64,000 nt of DNA from Saccharopolyspora flava (GCF_900116135.1 NZ_FOZX01000001.1:620001-684000), one strand, 5' to 3'. Positions 22,398 through 33,060 are shown, counted from the first letter of the stretch. Translations and numbers: made by a program. Notes: generated by a model not told the origin, from the letters alone.

Positions 22398-23513
22398 TCA
22401 GGAGAGGGCTTGGAGGACGTCTTGGACGAGGTCGTGGGGGTCTTCGCAGCCTGCTGAGAAGCGGAGGAAGCCCTCGGGGACCTGGTCGCCCCACTGGGCG
22501 CGGCGGTCCGCAGTCGAGTGGAGGCCGCCGAAGCTGGTGGCCGCGACGACGAGGCGGGACCGGGCGATGAACGACTGGACCGCGTCGGCGTCGGCGAGTT
22601 CGAAGCGGAAGACGCCGCCGAAGCGGCGCATCTGCTTGTTCGCCAGCTCGTGGGCCGGGTCCTGGGACCAGCCGGGCCAGCGCAGACCGGTCACCGCCGG
22701 GTGATCCGAGAGGGCCTCGACCAGGGCGGCGGCGTTCTCGGCCTGCCGGGACAGGCGCAGGTCGAGGGTGCCCATGCTGCGGTGCGCCAGCCACGTCTCG
22801 AACGGGCCCGGGATCGCACCCGACAGCGACCGGGCGCGCACCAGGCGGTCGGCGAGCTCGTCGTCGCGGACCGAGACGTGCCCCAGCAGGATGTCGCTGT
22901 GCCCGGACAGGGCCTTGGTGTCGCTGGCGATGACGACGTCGGCGCCCAGCTCCAGCGGACGCTGCCCCAGCGGCGTCGCCGTGGTGTTGTCCACCGCCAG
23001 CAGCGCGCCCGCGGCGTGCGCCCGCTCGGCGAGCTCCGCGATGTCGCAGACGTCGCCGCCCGGGTTCGACGGGGTCTCCAGCAGCACCAGCCGGGCGCCG
23101 TCGAAGACGTCGTCGGACCACGGCCCCGGCGTGGGGATCTCCCGCACGTCCAGGTCCAGCTCGGTCAGCTCGTCGGCGACGAACTGGCGCGACGCGTAGT
23201 AGCCGTCCGAGGGCAGCACCAGCTTGTCGCCGGTGCGCAGCACCGCGCGCAGCAGCGTGCTGATCGCCGCCATGCCCGAGGGCAGCAGCACGCAGCGGCC
23301 GCCGTCGAGGTCGCCGATCGCCGACTCCAGCGCCCGCCACGTGGGATTGCCCGCGCGGCCGTAGAAATCACCGCTCGGACCGGACTCGCCCAGGTGGTAC
23401 GGCGCGGCGAACACCGGCCCCGGCAGCAGCGGCGTTCCCGCCTCCGGCTCCGGGTGCCCGCCGTGCACGACGCGCGTTCCGTCGCCGAAATCCCCAAGTT
23501 CCCCGAGATTCAC
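22398..23513 (-). CDS. Cys/Met-metabolism PLP enzyme (cystathionine gamma-lyase/synthase family)
   Basis: 371 aa, fold-type I. The PLP lysine is in VIASDTKALSGHSD; AVDNTTATPLGQRPLELGADVV gives the Asp that contacts the ring; PGDFYGRAGNPT-like GDFYGRAGNPTWRALE and LLETPSNPGG are family signatures. Most probably cleaves or forms cystathionine, linking cysteine and homocysteine. The start is GTG 23513 with GGGAG 8 nt upstream; a GTG at 23522 would place that site inside the gene. It is downstream of gpsA (44 nt) on the same strand, so co-transcription is likely. Confidence 0.85.
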   Translation of the reverse strand: MNLGELGDFGDGTRVVHGGHPEPEAGTPLLPGPVFAAPYHLGESGPSGDFYGRAGNPTWRALESAIGDLDGGRCVLLPSGMAAISTLLRAVLRTGDKLVLPSDGYYASRQFVADELTELDLDVREIPTPGPWSDDVFDGARLVLLETPSNPGGDVCDIAELAERAHAAGALLAVDNTTATPLGQRPLELGADVVIASDTKALSGHSDILLGHVSVRDDELADRLVRARSLSGAIPGPFETWLAHRSMGTLDLRLSRQAENAAALVEALSDHPAVTGLRWPGWSQDPAHELANKQMRRFGGVFRFELADADAVQSFIARSRLVVAATSFGGLHSTADRRAQWGDQVPEGFLRFSAGCEDPHDLVQDVLQALS

Positions 23514-23557
23514 TGTGGTCACTCCCGCACTCGCGATCGACGCGAGCGCGGACCGGA

Positions 23558-24565
23558 TCACTCGGCCTTGCGCTCGCGTCCCAGCAGCTCCGCCGTGGCC
23601 GGGCCCGGTTCCAGTCCCTCGTGGCACACCCGGTGCACCACGTCGGTGATGGGCATCTCCACGCCGTGCCGGTCGGCCAGCTGGCGGATCGAGGAGCAGG
23701 ATTTCACGCCCTCCGACACCTGGCCGTGGGCGGCCTCCTGCGCCTGGGCGAGCGTCTCCCCGCTGCCCAGCCGCTCGCCGAAGGTCCGGTTGCGCGACAG
23801 CGGCGACGAGCACGTCGCCACCAGGTCGCCCAGACCGGCCAGCCCGGCGAAGGTCATCGGGTCCGCGCCCAGCGCGACGCCCAGCCGAGTCGTCTCGGCC
23901 AGACCCCGCGTGATCAGCGACGACATCGTGTTGTGCCCGAACCCGAGCCCCGCGGCGATGCCGCAGGCCAGCGCGATGACGTTCTTGCAGGCGCCCGAGA
24001 TCTCGATGCCGACCATGTCGGTGTTGGTGTAGGGCCGGAAGTACGGCGTGAAGCAGGCCTTCTGCAGCGCCACCGCCCGCTCCTCGTCCGGGCAGGCCAC
24101 GACCGTCGCGGTCGGCTGCCCGGCGGCGATCTCCTTGGCCAGGTTCGGGCCCGACACGACGGCGACCTGCTCCATCGGCACGTCGGCGACCTCGCCGACG
24201 ACCTGGCTCATCCGCTTGAGCGTGCTCAGCTCCACGCCCTTGGCCAGGCTCACCAGCGTCGCCTCCGGCGGCAGCAGCGGCTGCCAGCCCGCCAGGTTCT
24301 CCCGCAGCGTCTGGCTCGGCACCGCCAGCACCACGACCTCCGCGGCGTGCACCGCCTCGGCCGCGTCGTCGGTGGCGCGCAGCCGCTCCGGCAGCTCGAT
24401 GCCCGGCAGGTAGGAGCCGTTGCGCCGGGTCTCGTTGATCTCCTGCGCCACCTGCGGGCGCCGGGCCCACAGCGCGACGTCGTTGCCCGCGTCGGCCAGC
24501 ACCTTCGCGAACGTGGTCCCCCAGGATCCGGCGCCCAGCACCGCGATCCGCTCAGGCTGCGCCAT
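23558..24565 (-). CDS. gpsA: Glycerol-3-phosphate dehydrogenase (NAD(P)+)
   Basis: Reduces dihydroxyacetone phosphate to sn-glycerol-3-phosphate, the backbone for phospholipids. 335 aa. Rossmann motif [21 protein letters not shown] (residues 7-27), then SLAKGVE, the catalytic lysine region [25 protein letters not shown] (Lys in CKN) and [22 protein letters not shown]. It overlaps the upstream plsC by 14 nt, so the two lipid genes are translationally linked: GpsA makes the acceptor and PlsC acylates it at position 2 after a first acylation elsewhere. Confidence 0.96.
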   Translation of the reverse strand: MAQPERIAVLGAGSWGTTFAKVLADAGNDVALWARRPQVAQEINETRRNGSYLPGIELPERLRATDDAAEAVHAAEVVVLAVPSQTLRENLAGWQPLLPPEATLVSLAKGVELSTLKRMSQVVGEVADVPMEQVAVVSGPNLAKEIAAGQPTATVVACPDEERAVALQKACFTPYFRPYTNTDMVGIEISGACKNVIALACGIAAGLGFGHNTMSSLITRGLAETTRLGVALGADPMTFAGLAGLGDLVATCSSPLSRNRTFGERLGSGETLAQAQEAAHGQVSEGVKSCSSIRQLADRHGVEMPITDVVHRVCHEGLEPGPATAELLGRERKAE

Positions 24566-25328
24566 CGGTCCCCTTCTTCTTGCGGGCGGGGGCGTAGAAC
24601 TCGGTGGGCGGCTGCTCCTCGCGGATCTCGCCGAGCAGGTCGCGGACCTCGCTCATCGCCAGGTTCGTGACCTCGCGGATCGTCTCCACATCGGGCTCGC
24701 CGCCGCGGTAGGCCGACAGGTCCAGCGGTTCACCGAAGACGTAGTTGACCGTCTTGCGCGGGAAGGGCCGGAACTTCTTGTTGTAGTGGTCGTAGATCTC
24801 GCGGGTGCCGTAGCGGGCGGCGGGGATGACCGGGATGTCGTTGGCCAGCGCCAGCCGCGCCACCCCGACCTTCGGCGTCATCGGCCAGCCGTCGGGGTCC
24901 TTGGTGATGGTGCCGTCCGGGTAGATCACCAGGACCTTCCCGGCCTCCAGCCCCGCGTGCGCGTCGCGCAGGCTCTTCCGCGCGTCCGCGGTGCCCCGGT
25001 AGACCGGGATCTGCTCGACGCCGACCAGCACGTTCTTGAGCACCGGCACGTTCCACAGGCTGTTCTTGGCCATGAACCGCGGCACCCGGGCCGCGCGGTG
25101 CACCGTGACCGCGTCGAAGATCGGGTCGAGGTGGGAGACGTGGTTGAGCACGATCAGCGCGCCGCCCTCGGCCGGGATGTGGTGCACCCCGCGCACCCGG
25201 ACGCGCGCCAGCAGGCAGGTCAGCGGGTAGAACACCCAACGGGCCAGGCCCAGCCAGAAGATGCCCATCCCGTGTGCCTTCTCGCTGGTCGCCCTCCGCC
25301 GGCGTCGGAGGTTCCTCGGTTCCACCAC
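24552..25328 (-). CDS. plsC: 1-acyl-sn-glycerol-3-phosphate acyltransferase
   Basis: 258 aa membrane-associated acyltransferase for phosphatidic acid synthesis. Motif [10 protein letters not shown] (catalytic H-x4-D), motif [14 protein letters not shown], motif [14 protein letters not shown], and motif [11 protein letters not shown] are all present. One hydrophobic N-terminal segment ([17 protein letters not shown]). Start: GTG at 25328 has GGAGG seven nt upstream; the in-frame ATG at 25334 would be one nt from it and is less likely. Overlaps gpsA by 14 nt. Confidence 0.92.
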   Translation of the reverse strand: MVEPRNLRRRRRATSEKAHGMGIFWLGLARWVFYPLTCLLARVRVRGVHHIPAEGGALIVLNHVSHLDPIFDAVTVHRAARVPRFMAKNSLWNVPVLKNVLVGVEQIPVYRGTADARKSLRDAHAGLEAGKVLVIYPDGTITKDPDGWPMTPKVGVARLALANDIPVIPAARYGTREIYDHYNKKFRPFPRKTVNYVFGEPLDLSAYRGGEPDVETIREVTNLAMSEVRDLLGEIREEQPPTEFYAPARKKKGTDGAA

Positions 25329-25449
25329 GGCCATTCCTCCAAGTCTTGAGCGCCCGTCAAATTACCCGGCACGGGACACCGGCTCGTCAACCAGGCGGCA
25401 GTTGATTGGCCCGCCACCGCATCGGCGGACGTTGGCGCAAGATGGACCC

Positions 25450-26094
25450 GTGACCGCCGCCGACACGCCCGACAGCACCGGGGTGCACCTGCTCGTCCCG
25501 CTCAAGCCCCTGAACCGCGCCAAGTCCCGGCTGCTGGCCGGGCGCGGACCCGCCGGGCACGCCGAGCTGGTCACCGCGATGGCGCTGGACACCGTCGCCG
25601 CCGCCCGCCGCGCCCGCGGGGTCGCCGGGGTCGTGGTGGTCTCCTCCGACCGCGAGCTGACCGAGTCCTTCACCGCGCTCGGCGTCGAGGTCCTGCCCGA
25701 CGAACCGGCCGACGGCCTCAACGCAGCGCTGCGCCACGGCGACGAGGTGCTGCGCGCTCGCGGCGCGCACCGCGTCGGCGCGCTGCAGGCCGACCTGCCC
25801 GCGCTGCGCTCCGGCGAACTCGGGTGGGCGCTGCGCGCGGCGGGAACCGATCGCTCGTTCTGCCCCGACCTGCCCGGCGACGGCACGACGCTGCTGCTGG
25901 CCGAACCCGGCCTGCCGCTGGACCCGCGCTTCGGCCCCGGCTCCGCCGAGGCCCACTCCGAGTCGGGCGCGAAAACCCTGCTCGGCCCTTGGGAGTCGCT
26001 GCGCCGCGACGTCGACACCGAAGCCGACCTGACCTCGGCGAAGACCACCGGCCTCGGCCCCCGCACCCGCGCCCGGGTCGCGTCGGCGGAGTGA
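25450..26094 (+). CDS. cofC: Phosphoenolpyruvate/2-phospho-L-lactate guanylyltransferase (F420 biosynthesis)
   Basis: Nucleotidyltransferase (also called FbiD) that activates phosphoenolpyruvate (mycobacteria) or phospholactate with GTP, the first committed step of coenzyme F420 side-chain synthesis. 214 aa. Sugar-nucleotidyltransferase-like start VHLLVPLKPLNRAKSRLLAGRG, VVVVSSDRELTESFTALGVEVLPDEPADGLNAAL, and VGALQADLPALRS with the metal-binding Asp. GTG at 25450. Its stop codon TGA (26092-26094) is also the first three bases of a family D repeat unit. Same neighbour order (gpsA, fbiD, ppk) as in M. tuberculosis. Confidence 0.92.
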   Translation: MTAADTPDSTGVHLLVPLKPLNRAKSRLLAGRGPAGHAELVTAMALDTVAAARRARGVAGVVVVSSDRELTESFTALGVEVLPDEPADGLNAALRHGDEVLRARGAHRVGALQADLPALRSGELGWALRAAGTDRSFCPDLPGDGTTLLLAEPGLPLDPRFGPGSAEAHSESGAKTLLGPWESLRRDVDTEADLTSAKTTGLGPRTRARVASAE

Positions 26095-26206
26095 GCGAAA
26101 GGTTCCCACGCACCGCTCACGACGGTGGTGACACGAAGGTTCCCCTCCTCGCGCCGACCGCGTGAAGCGTTCCCTCCGGAGGCCCGGCGTGACAGGAAGG
26201 TTCCCT
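26092..26206 (+). repeat. Family D repeats between cofC and ppk (four loose units)
   Basis: Units begin TGAgcGAAAGGTTCCC at 26092 (using the cofC stop), TGAcacGAAGGTTCCC at 26129, a degenerate TGAagcGTTCCC at 26163 and TGAcaGGAAGGTTCCC at 26190. Spacing is 37, 34 and 27 bp, so this is a relaxed version of the 25-bp array at 9907. No gene in 26095-26303. Confidence 0.7.
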
Positions 26207-26303
26207 CGTGCACGTCACGCGCGGTGCGGCTGTGCTCAGACGAACATCGCGTGAACGTCCGCGGCGGTCGATCTGAAACGGTTTTTTGAGTGACAATGGG
26301 CCG

Positions 26304-28703
26304 GTGAGCACGAACAGCAGCGACCCGTCGCCGAAGCGGCCCGCCAAGCGCACCTCGTCGTCCAGTGGCAAGGCGTCGTCCAGCGGCAAGGCGTCGTCCA
26401 GCGGCAAGGCGTCCGCTGGCAAGGCCTCCACCGGGAAGACGTCCAGCGGGAGGACCTCCTCCGCCAGGACGTCCAACGCCAGGAGGTCCAACGGCGGGGC
26501 GGCCAACGGCGGGGCCGCGAACCGCGCGCCGCGTCCTGCTCGCCGCGCCGGCAGCTCCGACACCACGCCGCCCCCGCCAGCCAACGACGGCGCGCGGGTT
26601 CCCTCCGCGCCGCCGGCCGTCACCCGGGCGGCGGCGACCACCGACCTGCCGGAGGACCGCTACCTCAACCGGGAGCTGTCCTGGCTGGACTTCAACGCGC
26701 GGGTGCTGGCCTTCGCCGAGGACCGCTCGCAGCCGGTGCTGGAGCGGGCCAGGTTCATGGCGATCTTCGCCTCCAACCTGGACGAGTTCTACATGGTGCG
26801 GGTGGCCGGTCTGAAGCGCCGCGAGGAGACCGGGCTGTCGGTGCGCAGCGCCGACGGGCTCACCCCGCACGAGCAGCTGGTGCGCATCGCCGCCCGCAAC
26901 CAGGACCTGATGGAGAAGCTCGGCCGCGTGTTCGTCGACGAGCTGCTGCCCGAGCTCGACGCGCACGGCATCCGCATCCTGGACTGGGACGAGCTCGGCT
27001 CCGACGACCAGGTCAAGCTCACCCGCTACTTCGAGGACCACATCTTCCCCGTCCTCACCCCGCTGGCCGTGGACCCGGCGCACCCGTTCCCCTACATCTC
27101 CGGGCTGTCGCTCAACCTCGCGGTGACCGTGACCGACCCGGACGCCGGGCTGCGCCGCTTCGCGCGCGTGAAGGTGCCCGACAACGTGCCGCGGCTGATC
27201 CGGGTGGAATCCGACCGCGAGAACGAGCTGGCCACCTTCCTGCCGCTGGAAGAGCTCATCGCCGCGCACCTGGACAAGCTGTTCCCCGGCATGCGGGTCT
27301 CCGAGCACCACATCTTCCGGGTCACCCGCAACGCCGATCTGGAGGTCGAGGAGGACCGCGACGAGGACCTGCTGCAGGCCATGGAGCGGGAACTCGCGCG
27401 CCGCCGCTTCGGACCGCCGGTGCGGCTGGAAGTCACCGACACCATGAGCGAGAACATGCTCGAACTCCTGCTGCGCGAGCTGGAGGTCGACCAGCACGAC
27501 GTGGTGGAGGTCAAGGGGCTGCTCGACCTGTCCTGCCTGTTCCAGCTCGACAAGCTGCAGCGCCCGGACCTGAAGAACTCGCCGTTCGTGCCCGCCACGC
27601 ACCCCGCGTTCGCCGAGGGCCAGACGCCCAAGAGCATCTTCTCCACGCTGCGCGAGGGCGACGTGCTGGTGCACCACCCCTACGACTCGTTCTCCACCTC
27701 GGTGCAGCGCTTCATCGAGCAGGCCGCCGCCGACCCGCACGTGCTGGCCATCAAGCAGACCCTCTACCGCACCTCCGGCGACTCGCCGATCGTCAACGCA
27801 CTCATCGACGCCGCCGAAGCGGGCAAGCAGGTGGTGGCGCTGGTGGAGCTCAAGGCGCGGTTCGACGAGCAGGCCAACATCCAGTGGGCGCGCACCCTGG
27901 AGCGCGCGGGCGTGCACGTCGTCTACGGCCTGGTCGGCTTGAAGACGCACTGCAAGACCTCGCTCGTGGTGCGCCAGGAGGGTTCGACAATCCGCCGCTA
28001 CTGCCACCTGGGCACCGGCAACTACAACCCGAAGACCGCCCGCATCTACGAGGACCTGGGTCTGCTGACGGCCTCGCCGGAGATCGGCGCGGACCTCACC
28101 GACCTGTTCAACGTGCTCACCGGTTACGCCCGGCACGGCGACTACCGGAGGATCCTGGTGTCGCCGCAGGGCATCCGCAACGGCATCGTCGAGCGCATCG
28201 AGGCCGAGATCGAGCGCGCCCGGCAGGGTTTGAGCTGCGGCGTGCGGATGAAGGTGAACTCGCTGGTCGACGAGCAGATCATCGACGCCCTCTACCGCGC
28301 ATCGCAGGCCGGTGTGCCGGTGCAGGTCGTGGTGCGCGGCATCTGCGCGCTCAAGGCCGGCGTCGACGGGCTCAGCGACAACATCGAGGTCCGGTCCATC
28401 CTGGGGCGTTTCCTGGAGCACTCGCGGGTGTTCCACTTCGTCGGCATCGACGAGCACTGGCTGGGCAGCGCCGACATGATGCACCGCAACCTGGACCGCC
28501 GCATCGAGACCCAGGTCCGCGTCACCGACCCGAAGCTGACCGCCCAGATGGACGCGATGATGGACTCCGCGCTGCACCCCTCGACGCGCTGCTGGGTGCT
28601 CAACGCCAAGGGCGACTGGGAAGCCTCCCCGCGCAGCGGCGAACAGGTCCGCGACCACCAGACCGAAATGCTCTCCGGCCACGGCGCCAAGGTTTCCCAG
28701 TGA
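26304..28703 (+). CDS. ppk: Polyphosphate kinase 1 with Ser/Lys/Ala-rich N-terminal tail
   Basis: Reversibly transfers ATP gamma-phosphate to polyphosphate. 799 aa. The PPK1 body starts near residue 115 ([26 protein letters not shown]). The autophosphorylated histidine is in [25 protein letters not shown], the second conserved His in [29 protein letters not shown]. Residues about 10-100 are an unusual low-complexity basic tail with repeated SSGKAS (DNA repeat of 18 bp at about 26356-26412), not part of the enzyme fold. GTG at 26304 is preferred over a TTG at 26286; neither has a strong ribosome site. Followed closely by the Nudix gene. Confidence 0.95.
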   Translation: MSTNSSDPSPKRPAKRTSSSSGKASSSGKASSSGKASAGKASTGKTSSGRTSSARTSNARRSNGGAANGGAANRAPRPARRAGSSDTTPPPPANDGARVPSAPPAVTRAAATTDLPEDRYLNRELSWLDFNARVLAFAEDRSQPVLERARFMAIFASNLDEFYMVRVAGLKRREETGLSVRSADGLTPHEQLVRIAARNQDLMEKLGRVFVDELLPELDAHGIRILDWDELGSDDQVKLTRYFEDHIFPVLTPLAVDPAHPFPYISGLSLNLAVTVTDPDAGLRRFARVKVPDNVPRLIRVESDRENELATFLPLEELIAAHLDKLFPGMRVSEHHIFRVTRNADLEVEEDRDEDLLQAMERELARRRFGPPVRLEVTDTMSENMLELLLRELEVDQHDVVEVKGLLDLSCLFQLDKLQRPDLKNSPFVPATHPAFAEGQTPKSIFSTLREGDVLVHHPYDSFSTSVQRFIEQAAADPHVLAIKQTLYRTSGDSPIVNALIDAAEAGKQVVALVELKARFDEQANIQWARTLERAGVHVVYGLVGLKTHCKTSLVVRQEGSTIRRYCHLGTGNYNPKTARIYEDLGLLTASPEIGADLTDLFNVLTGYARHGDYRRILVSPQGIRNGIVERIEAEIERARQGLSCGVRMKVNSLVDEQIIDALYRASQAGVPVQVVVRGICALKAGVDGLSDNIEVRSILGRFLEHSRVFHFVGIDEHWLGSADMMHRNLDRRIETQVRVTDPKLTAQMDAMMDSALHPSTRCWVLNAKGDWEASPRSGEQVRDHQTEMLSGHGAKVSQ

Positions 28704-28794
28704 TGCTCCGCTCAGCCATGCGGGCAGGAGTACCTGAGCGGCTCCGCGAACTGCCGGCGACAACTCGTTCCCAGGCTCGTTGAGGAAGTAGATC

Positions 28795-29769
28795 GTGACC
28801 GACATCCCGGTGACCGAAGCGGTGCGCGCCGCGGGGGCCGTGCTGTGGCGCCCCGGCCAGCAGGGACCCGAGGTGGTGCTGGTGCACCGCCCCCGCTACG
28901 ACGACTGGTCGCTGCCCAAGGGAAAGCTCGACCCGGGTGAGCTCGCCGCGCACGCCGCCGTGCGCGAGGTCGCCGAGGAGACGGGGTTTTCGACCGCGCT
29001 CACCCGTCCCCTCACGCAGGTGCGCTACACGGCGCCCGCGCGCGGCGGCCGGACCGCGCCGAAGGTCGTGGACTACTTCTCCGCGCACCTGCTCGGTGGC
29101 GAGTTCACGCCCAATGACGAAGTGGACGAACTCCGCTGGCTACCGTTGAAGGAGGCGCGAGCGGAGTTGACCTATCCGCATGATGCGCGAGTGCTCGACG
29201 CATTCGCCGAGTCCCGCTCCGAAACGGCGACCGTATTGCTGGTTAGGCACGCAAAAGCGGGCAAACGATCCGAATGGTCAGGAGATGACGCTCTTCGTCC
29301 GCTCAGCGAAGCGGGGCGCCGACAACGGGACGCATTGCATTCCCTGTTGCCGTTGTTCGCGCCTTCCCGCGTCTATTCCGCCCCTCGCGTGCGCTGCGAA
29401 CAAACCGTGGCCCCGGTGGCCCGCGACCGCGGAATCGACGTCGTGAGCGAACCGCTGTTCTCCGAAGAGGTCTATTCCGCCGATCCCGACGCGGGCGTGC
29501 GGGCGATGCTGGAGGTGGCAGGCCGCGGCGGCACCAGCGTGGTGTGCAGCCAGGGCGGGGTCATCCCGGATCTGGTGACGCGGCTGGCCGATTCAGCGGG
29601 TCTGCGCCTGGACGAGGTCGCTGCGCGCAAGGGCAGCGTGTGGACCCTCTCGTTCCGGCCCGGCGAAGTGGAGAACGGCGAACTGGGGAACGGCGCGATC
29701 TCGGGGAACGGTCAGGCACCGAACCTGAGCCTGGCGGCGGCCGATTACCTTCCGGACCCGCAGGCATGA
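28795..29769 (+). CDS. mutT1: Nudix hydrolase fused to histidine phosphatase (MutT1 type)
   Basis: 324 aa. Residues 43-65 are a full Nudix box (G43, E49, R57-E58, E61-E62, G64). A second domain starts VLLVRHAKAGKR (phosphohistidine motif RHA at 151-153) and ends near TSVVCSQGGVIP. In mycobacteria MutT1 hydrolyses 8-oxo-GTP/8-oxo-dGTP and diadenosine polyphosphates to sanitise nucleotide pools, with the phosphatase-like domain completing the reaction. GTG at 28795 with GAGGAAG about 8 nt upstream. 91 nt after ppk, so probably co-transcribed; the pairing links polyphosphate and nucleotide turnover. Confidence 0.93.
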   Translation: MTDIPVTEAVRAAGAVLWRPGQQGPEVVLVHRPRYDDWSLPKGKLDPGELAAHAAVREVAEETGFSTALTRPLTQVRYTAPARGGRTAPKVVDYFSAHLLGGEFTPNDEVDELRWLPLKEARAELTYPHDARVLDAFAESRSETATVLLVRHAKAGKRSEWSGDDALRPLSEAGRRQRDALHSLLPLFAPSRVYSAPRVRCEQTVAPVARDRGIDVVSEPLFSEEVYSADPDAGVRAMLEVAGRGGTSVVCSQGGVIPDLVTRLADSAGLRLDEVAARKGSVWTLSFRPGEVENGELGNGAISGNGQAPNLSLAAADYLPDPQA

Positions 29770-30032
29770 CCGTGAAGAACCCCTGACGGGCGCTGATCGC
29801 GCCGCTGCCCAGCGCTGCGGTCACGTCCGCCGCAGGGGTCCGGCAACGCCGTTTCCGGCGCTCTGCGCGCTTCTCAGCGCGTCAACTCGGAACGGGATGC
29901 GACCCCCGCCGCCCGCGGTGCGGCGGGTTCTCGCGCGTCCCGAGCGCTGTGAGCGGGCGGCGGCACGCCCCGAAAGACGGGGCTATGCGGCCGCCCGCTC
30001 GATCCACCTGAGCTCGCAATCGAGGCGAGCGG
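29770..30032. other. Convergent intergenic region mutT1/hup
   Basis: 263 nt, GC-rich, no gene. Short imperfect hairpins can be drawn (for example around CGCCCCGAAAGACGGGGC, 29967-29984) but no T-tailed terminator stands out. Confidence 0.4.
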
Positions 30033-30740
30033 TCACTTCTTGGTGGACTTGCGCGTCGTCGTGGCCTTCTTGGTGGCCGGGCGAGTGGTCTTCGCCGTGG
30101 TCTTCGGCGCCGCCTTGGTGGTGGCCTTGGCGGTGCTGGCCCGCTTGGTGGTGGAGGCCTTCGCCGGGGTCGCCTTGGCCGTGGAGGCCTTGGTGGTGGC
30201 GCGCTTCGGGGCCGCCTTGGCGGTGCCGGCCTTGGCCGTCGAGGCCTTGGCGGTGCTCGCCTTGGTGGTGGAGGCCTTGGTGGCCTTGGCGGTCGAAGCC
30301 TTCGCGGTGGAGGCCTTCGCCGTGGTGCGGGTGGCGGTCTTGCTGGCCGCGGCACGCGTGGTGGTGGCCTTGCGAGCGGTCGTGGTCTTGCTCGCCGAGG
30401 CGGTGCGCGTGGTCACGCCGCGCGTGGTGGCCGCCTTGCCCGAGGTGGTCGCGCGCGGGAGCTTCCGCTGGCCGCCCACGACTTCCTTGAACTGGGTGCC
30501 GGCGCGGAACGCGGGAACGTTGGTCTTCTTGACCTTCACGCTCTCACCGGTGCGCGGGTTGCGCGCGACGCGAGCCGCGCGAGCGCGCTTCTCGAAAACG
30601 CCAAAACCGGTGATGTTGACCTTCTCGCCTTTGTTGACGTTGCGAACGATGATGTCGACGACGTCTTCAACGGCCTGGCTGGCGGTCTTCTTGTCTCCGA
30701 GGCGTTCTGCCAGAGCCTCGATCAGTTGGGCCTTGTTCAC
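30033..30740 (-). CDS. hup: HU-family DNA-binding protein with histone H1-like C-terminal tail
   Basis: 235 aa. Residues 1-90 are a complete HU domain ([60 protein letters not shown]; the DNA-binding arm with RNPRTG). Residues about 95-235 are a low-complexity Lys/Ala/Thr/Ser tail with repeated KASTA and TTKA units, as in mycobacterial HupB and Streptomyces HupS but Thr/Ser-richer. It compacts DNA, and in mycobacteria the tail is acetylated. GTG at 30740 with GGGAGG upstream. Composition of the tail makes indel polymorphism likely. Separate transcription unit. Confidence 0.95.
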   Translation of the reverse strand: MNKAQLIEALAERLGDKKTASQAVEDVVDIIVRNVNKGEKVNITGFGVFEKRARAARVARNPRTGESVKVKKTNVPAFRAGTQFKEVVGGQRKLPRATTSGKAATTRGVTTRTASASKTTTARKATTTRAAASKTATRTTAKASTAKASTAKATKASTTKASTAKASTAKAGTAKAAPKRATTKASTAKATPAKASTTKRASTAKATTKAAPKTTAKTTRPATKKATTTRKSTKK

Positions 30741-30971
30741 TTCAGTCCCTCCCAGGACACAACAACGGCCCCGTTGGGCCGACTCAATGTCAACGGTAAA
30801 GCCCCGGAACAACAAATGCCATTCGCCACGCCCCATTTTTTCCTTGGGGCGCGGGCATTCGAGTCCGGGCAACGGGGTCCGAGCAGTGCTCCGAGCGAGT
30901 CTGGAGTTGTCCCTCCCGGGACGGATTCTTCCTGCTGTGAAAGGAAAAACCCGTCCCGGGCCGGGTTGGCC
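30741..30971. other. hup upstream region with leuD terminator
   Basis: 231 nt. 30915-30960 forms a hairpin (CCCGGGACGG with CCGTCCCGGG, plus an inner AGGAA/TTCCT helix) that probably terminates leuCD transcripts. The remainder should hold the hup promoter; I see no clear consensus. Confidence 0.5.
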
Positions 30972-31574
30972 TCAGCCCTGGCGGGCGGGCAGCGTGGTGG
31001 GCTTGAAACTCTGGCGCCCGCGCTCAAAAGTGTCGATCGTCTCGGCGTGGCGCAGCGTCAAACCGATGTCGTCGAGGCCTTCCAGCAGCCGCCAGCGGGT
31101 GTAGTCGTCGATGCTGAAGGGCACTGTGAGGTCCTTGGCGTGCACGGTGAGTGCTTGAAGATCCACCGTGACAGCGGTACCGGGCTCGTTCTCCAGCAGC
31201 TTCCAGAGCAGTTCCACATCGGACTGCTCGCACTGGGCGGCCAGCAGGCCCTGCTTGCCCGAGTTCCCGCGGAAGATGTCGGCGAAACGGCTGGAGATGA
31301 CCACTCGGAAGCCGTAGTCCTTCAACGCCCAGACGGCATGCTCGCGGGACGAACCGGTGCCGAAGTCGGGTCCGGCGACCAGCACGCTGCCGTTCTTGAA
31401 GGGTTCCTGATTGAGGATGAAGTCCTCATCACCGCGCCAGGCGGCGAACAGCGCGTCCTCGAAGCCGGTGCGCGAGACCCGCTTGAGGTAGACGGCGGGG
31501 ATGATCTGGTCGGTGTCCACGTTGGACCGGCGCAGCGGGACGCCGACCCCGGTGTGCGTCTTGAACGGTTCCAT
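30972..31574 (-). CDS. leuD: 3-isopropylmalate dehydratase small subunit
   Basis: 200 aa. With LeuC it converts 2-isopropylmalate to 3-isopropylmalate in leucine synthesis; in a citramalate-using host it also acts on citramalate. Swivel-domain motifs: [17 protein letters not shown] and [39 protein letters not shown] at 31574 with AGGAG 8 nt upstream. It lies 26 nt behind leuC. Confidence 0.96.
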   Translation of the reverse strand: MEPFKTHTGVGVPLRRSNVDTDQIIPAVYLKRVSRTGFEDALFAAWRGDEDFILNQEPFKNGSVLVAGPDFGTGSSREHAVWALKDYGFRVVISSRFADIFRGNSGKQGLLAAQCEQSDVELLWKLLENEPGTAVTVDLQALTVHAKDLTVPFSIDDYTRWRLLEGLDDIGLTLRHAETIDTFERGRQSFKPTTLPARQG

Positions 31575-31600
31575 CGTCACTGCTCCTGGTGGTGGGGCGG

Positions 31601-33004
31601 TCAGTCGAGGTCTTCGGGCGAGGACAGGGTTCCGCGCACGGCGGTCGCGGCGGCGACCAGCGGGGAGACCAGGTGGGTGCGGCCGCCCTTGCCCTGCCTG
31701 CCCTCGAAGTTGCGGTTGGAGGTCGAGGCGCTGCGCTCGCCCGGGTCCAGCTGATCCGGGTTCATGCCCAGGCACATCGAACAACCGGCCGAACGCCATT
31801 CCGCTCCGGCGGAGGTGAAAACCTCGTGGAGGCCTTCGCTCTCGGCCTGCATCCGGACCTTCATCGAGCCGGGCACCACGAGCATCCGGGTGTCGGCGGC
31901 GACCTTGCGGCCCTTGATGACCTCCGCGGCGGCCCGCAGGTCCTCGATGCGGCCGTTGGTGCAGGAGCCGAGGAAGACCGTGTCGACGCTGACCTCGCGC
32001 AGCGGCATGCCCGCGGTCAAGCCCATGTAGTCCAACGCCTTTTCGGCGGCGTAGCGCTCGCCCTCGTCGGCGATGGTCGCGGGGTCCGGCACGTTCTCGC
32101 CCAGCGGCAGGCCCTGACCGGGGTTGGTGCCCCAGGTGACGAACGGGGTGAGCTCGTCGGCGTTGAGCGTGACCTCGGCGTCGAAGGTCGCGTCGTCGTC
32201 GGTGCGCAGCGTCTTCCAGTACTCGACGGCGGCGTCCCACTCGGCGCCCTCGGGGGCGTGCGGACGGCCCTTGATGTACTCGAAAGTCGTTTCGTCGGGC
32301 GCGATCATGCCCGCGCGCGCACCGGCTTCGATCGACATGTTGCAGATGGTCATGCGGGATTCCATCGACAGCTGCCGCACGGCCTCGCCGCGGTACTCCA
32401 GGACGTAGCCCTGGCCGCCGCCGGTGCCGATCTTGGCGATGACGGCGAGGATGACGTCCTTGCTCGTCACGCCGGGGCGCAGCGATCCCTCGATGTTGAT
32501 GGCCATCGTCTTGAACGGCCGCAGCGGCAGCGTCTGGGTGGCCAGCACGTGCTCGACCTCGGACGTGCCGATGCCGAAGGCCAGCGCGCCGAACGCGCCG
32601 TGCGTGGAGGTGTGGCTGTCACCGCAGACGACGGTGGTTCCGGGCTGGGTGAGGCCGAGCTGCGGGCCGACGACGTGCACGATGCCCTGCTCGGCGTCGC
32701 CCATCGGGTGCAGCCGGATGCCGAACTCGTCGCAGTTCTTGCGCAGCGTGTCGACCTGGGTGCGCGAGACCGGGTCCGCGATCGGCAGGTCGAGCCCCAC
32801 GGTGGGGACGTTGTGGTCTTCGGTGGCGATCGTCAGGTCGGGGCGCCGCACCTCGCGGCCGGCCAGCCGGAGCCCTTCGAATGCCTGCGGGCTGGTGACT
32901 TCGTGCACCAGGTGGAGATCGATGTAGAGCAGGTCGGGCTCGTGCCCTTCACCCTGGCGCACGATGTGCGCTTCCCACACCTTCTCCGCGAGCGTTTTTC
33001 CCAT
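31601..33004 (-). CDS. leuC: 3-isopropylmalate dehydratase large subunit
   Basis: 467-aa aconitase-family subunit. Cluster ligands: the Cys of [10 protein letters not shown] and the two of [12 protein letters not shown]; substrate motifs [36 protein letters not shown] at 33004 with GGAG five nt upstream; an adjacent GTG codon at 33007 is less well placed. A short GAGACCC/GGGTCTC hairpin (33027-33047) lies in its 5' leader. Divergent from the IclR regulator and surely controlled by it. Confidence 0.97.
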   Translation of the reverse strand: MGKTLAEKVWEAHIVRQGEGHEPDLLYIDLHLVHEVTSPQAFEGLRLAGREVRRPDLTIATEDHNVPTVGLDLPIADPVSRTQVDTLRKNCDEFGIRLHPMGDAEQGIVHVVGPQLGLTQPGTTVVCGDSHTSTHGAFGALAFGIGTSEVEHVLATQTLPLRPFKTMAINIEGSLRPGVTSKDVILAVIAKIGTGGGQGYVLEYRGEAVRQLSMESRMTICNMSIEAGARAGMIAPDETTFEYIKGRPHAPEGAEWDAAVEYWKTLRTDDDATFDAEVTLNADELTPFVTWGTNPGQGLPLGENVPDPATIADEGERYAAEKALDYMGLTAGMPLREVSVDTVFLGSCTNGRIEDLRAAAEVIKGRKVAADTRMLVVPGSMKVRMQAESEGLHEVFTSAGAEWRSAGCSMCLGMNPDQLDPGERSASTSNRNFEGRQGKGGRTHLVSPLVAAATAVRGTLSSPEDLD

Positions 33005-33060
33005 CACTGCTCCAGTCGAGCGCGCCGAGACCCGAGGAAGGGGTCTCTCCCACAGAGTGG

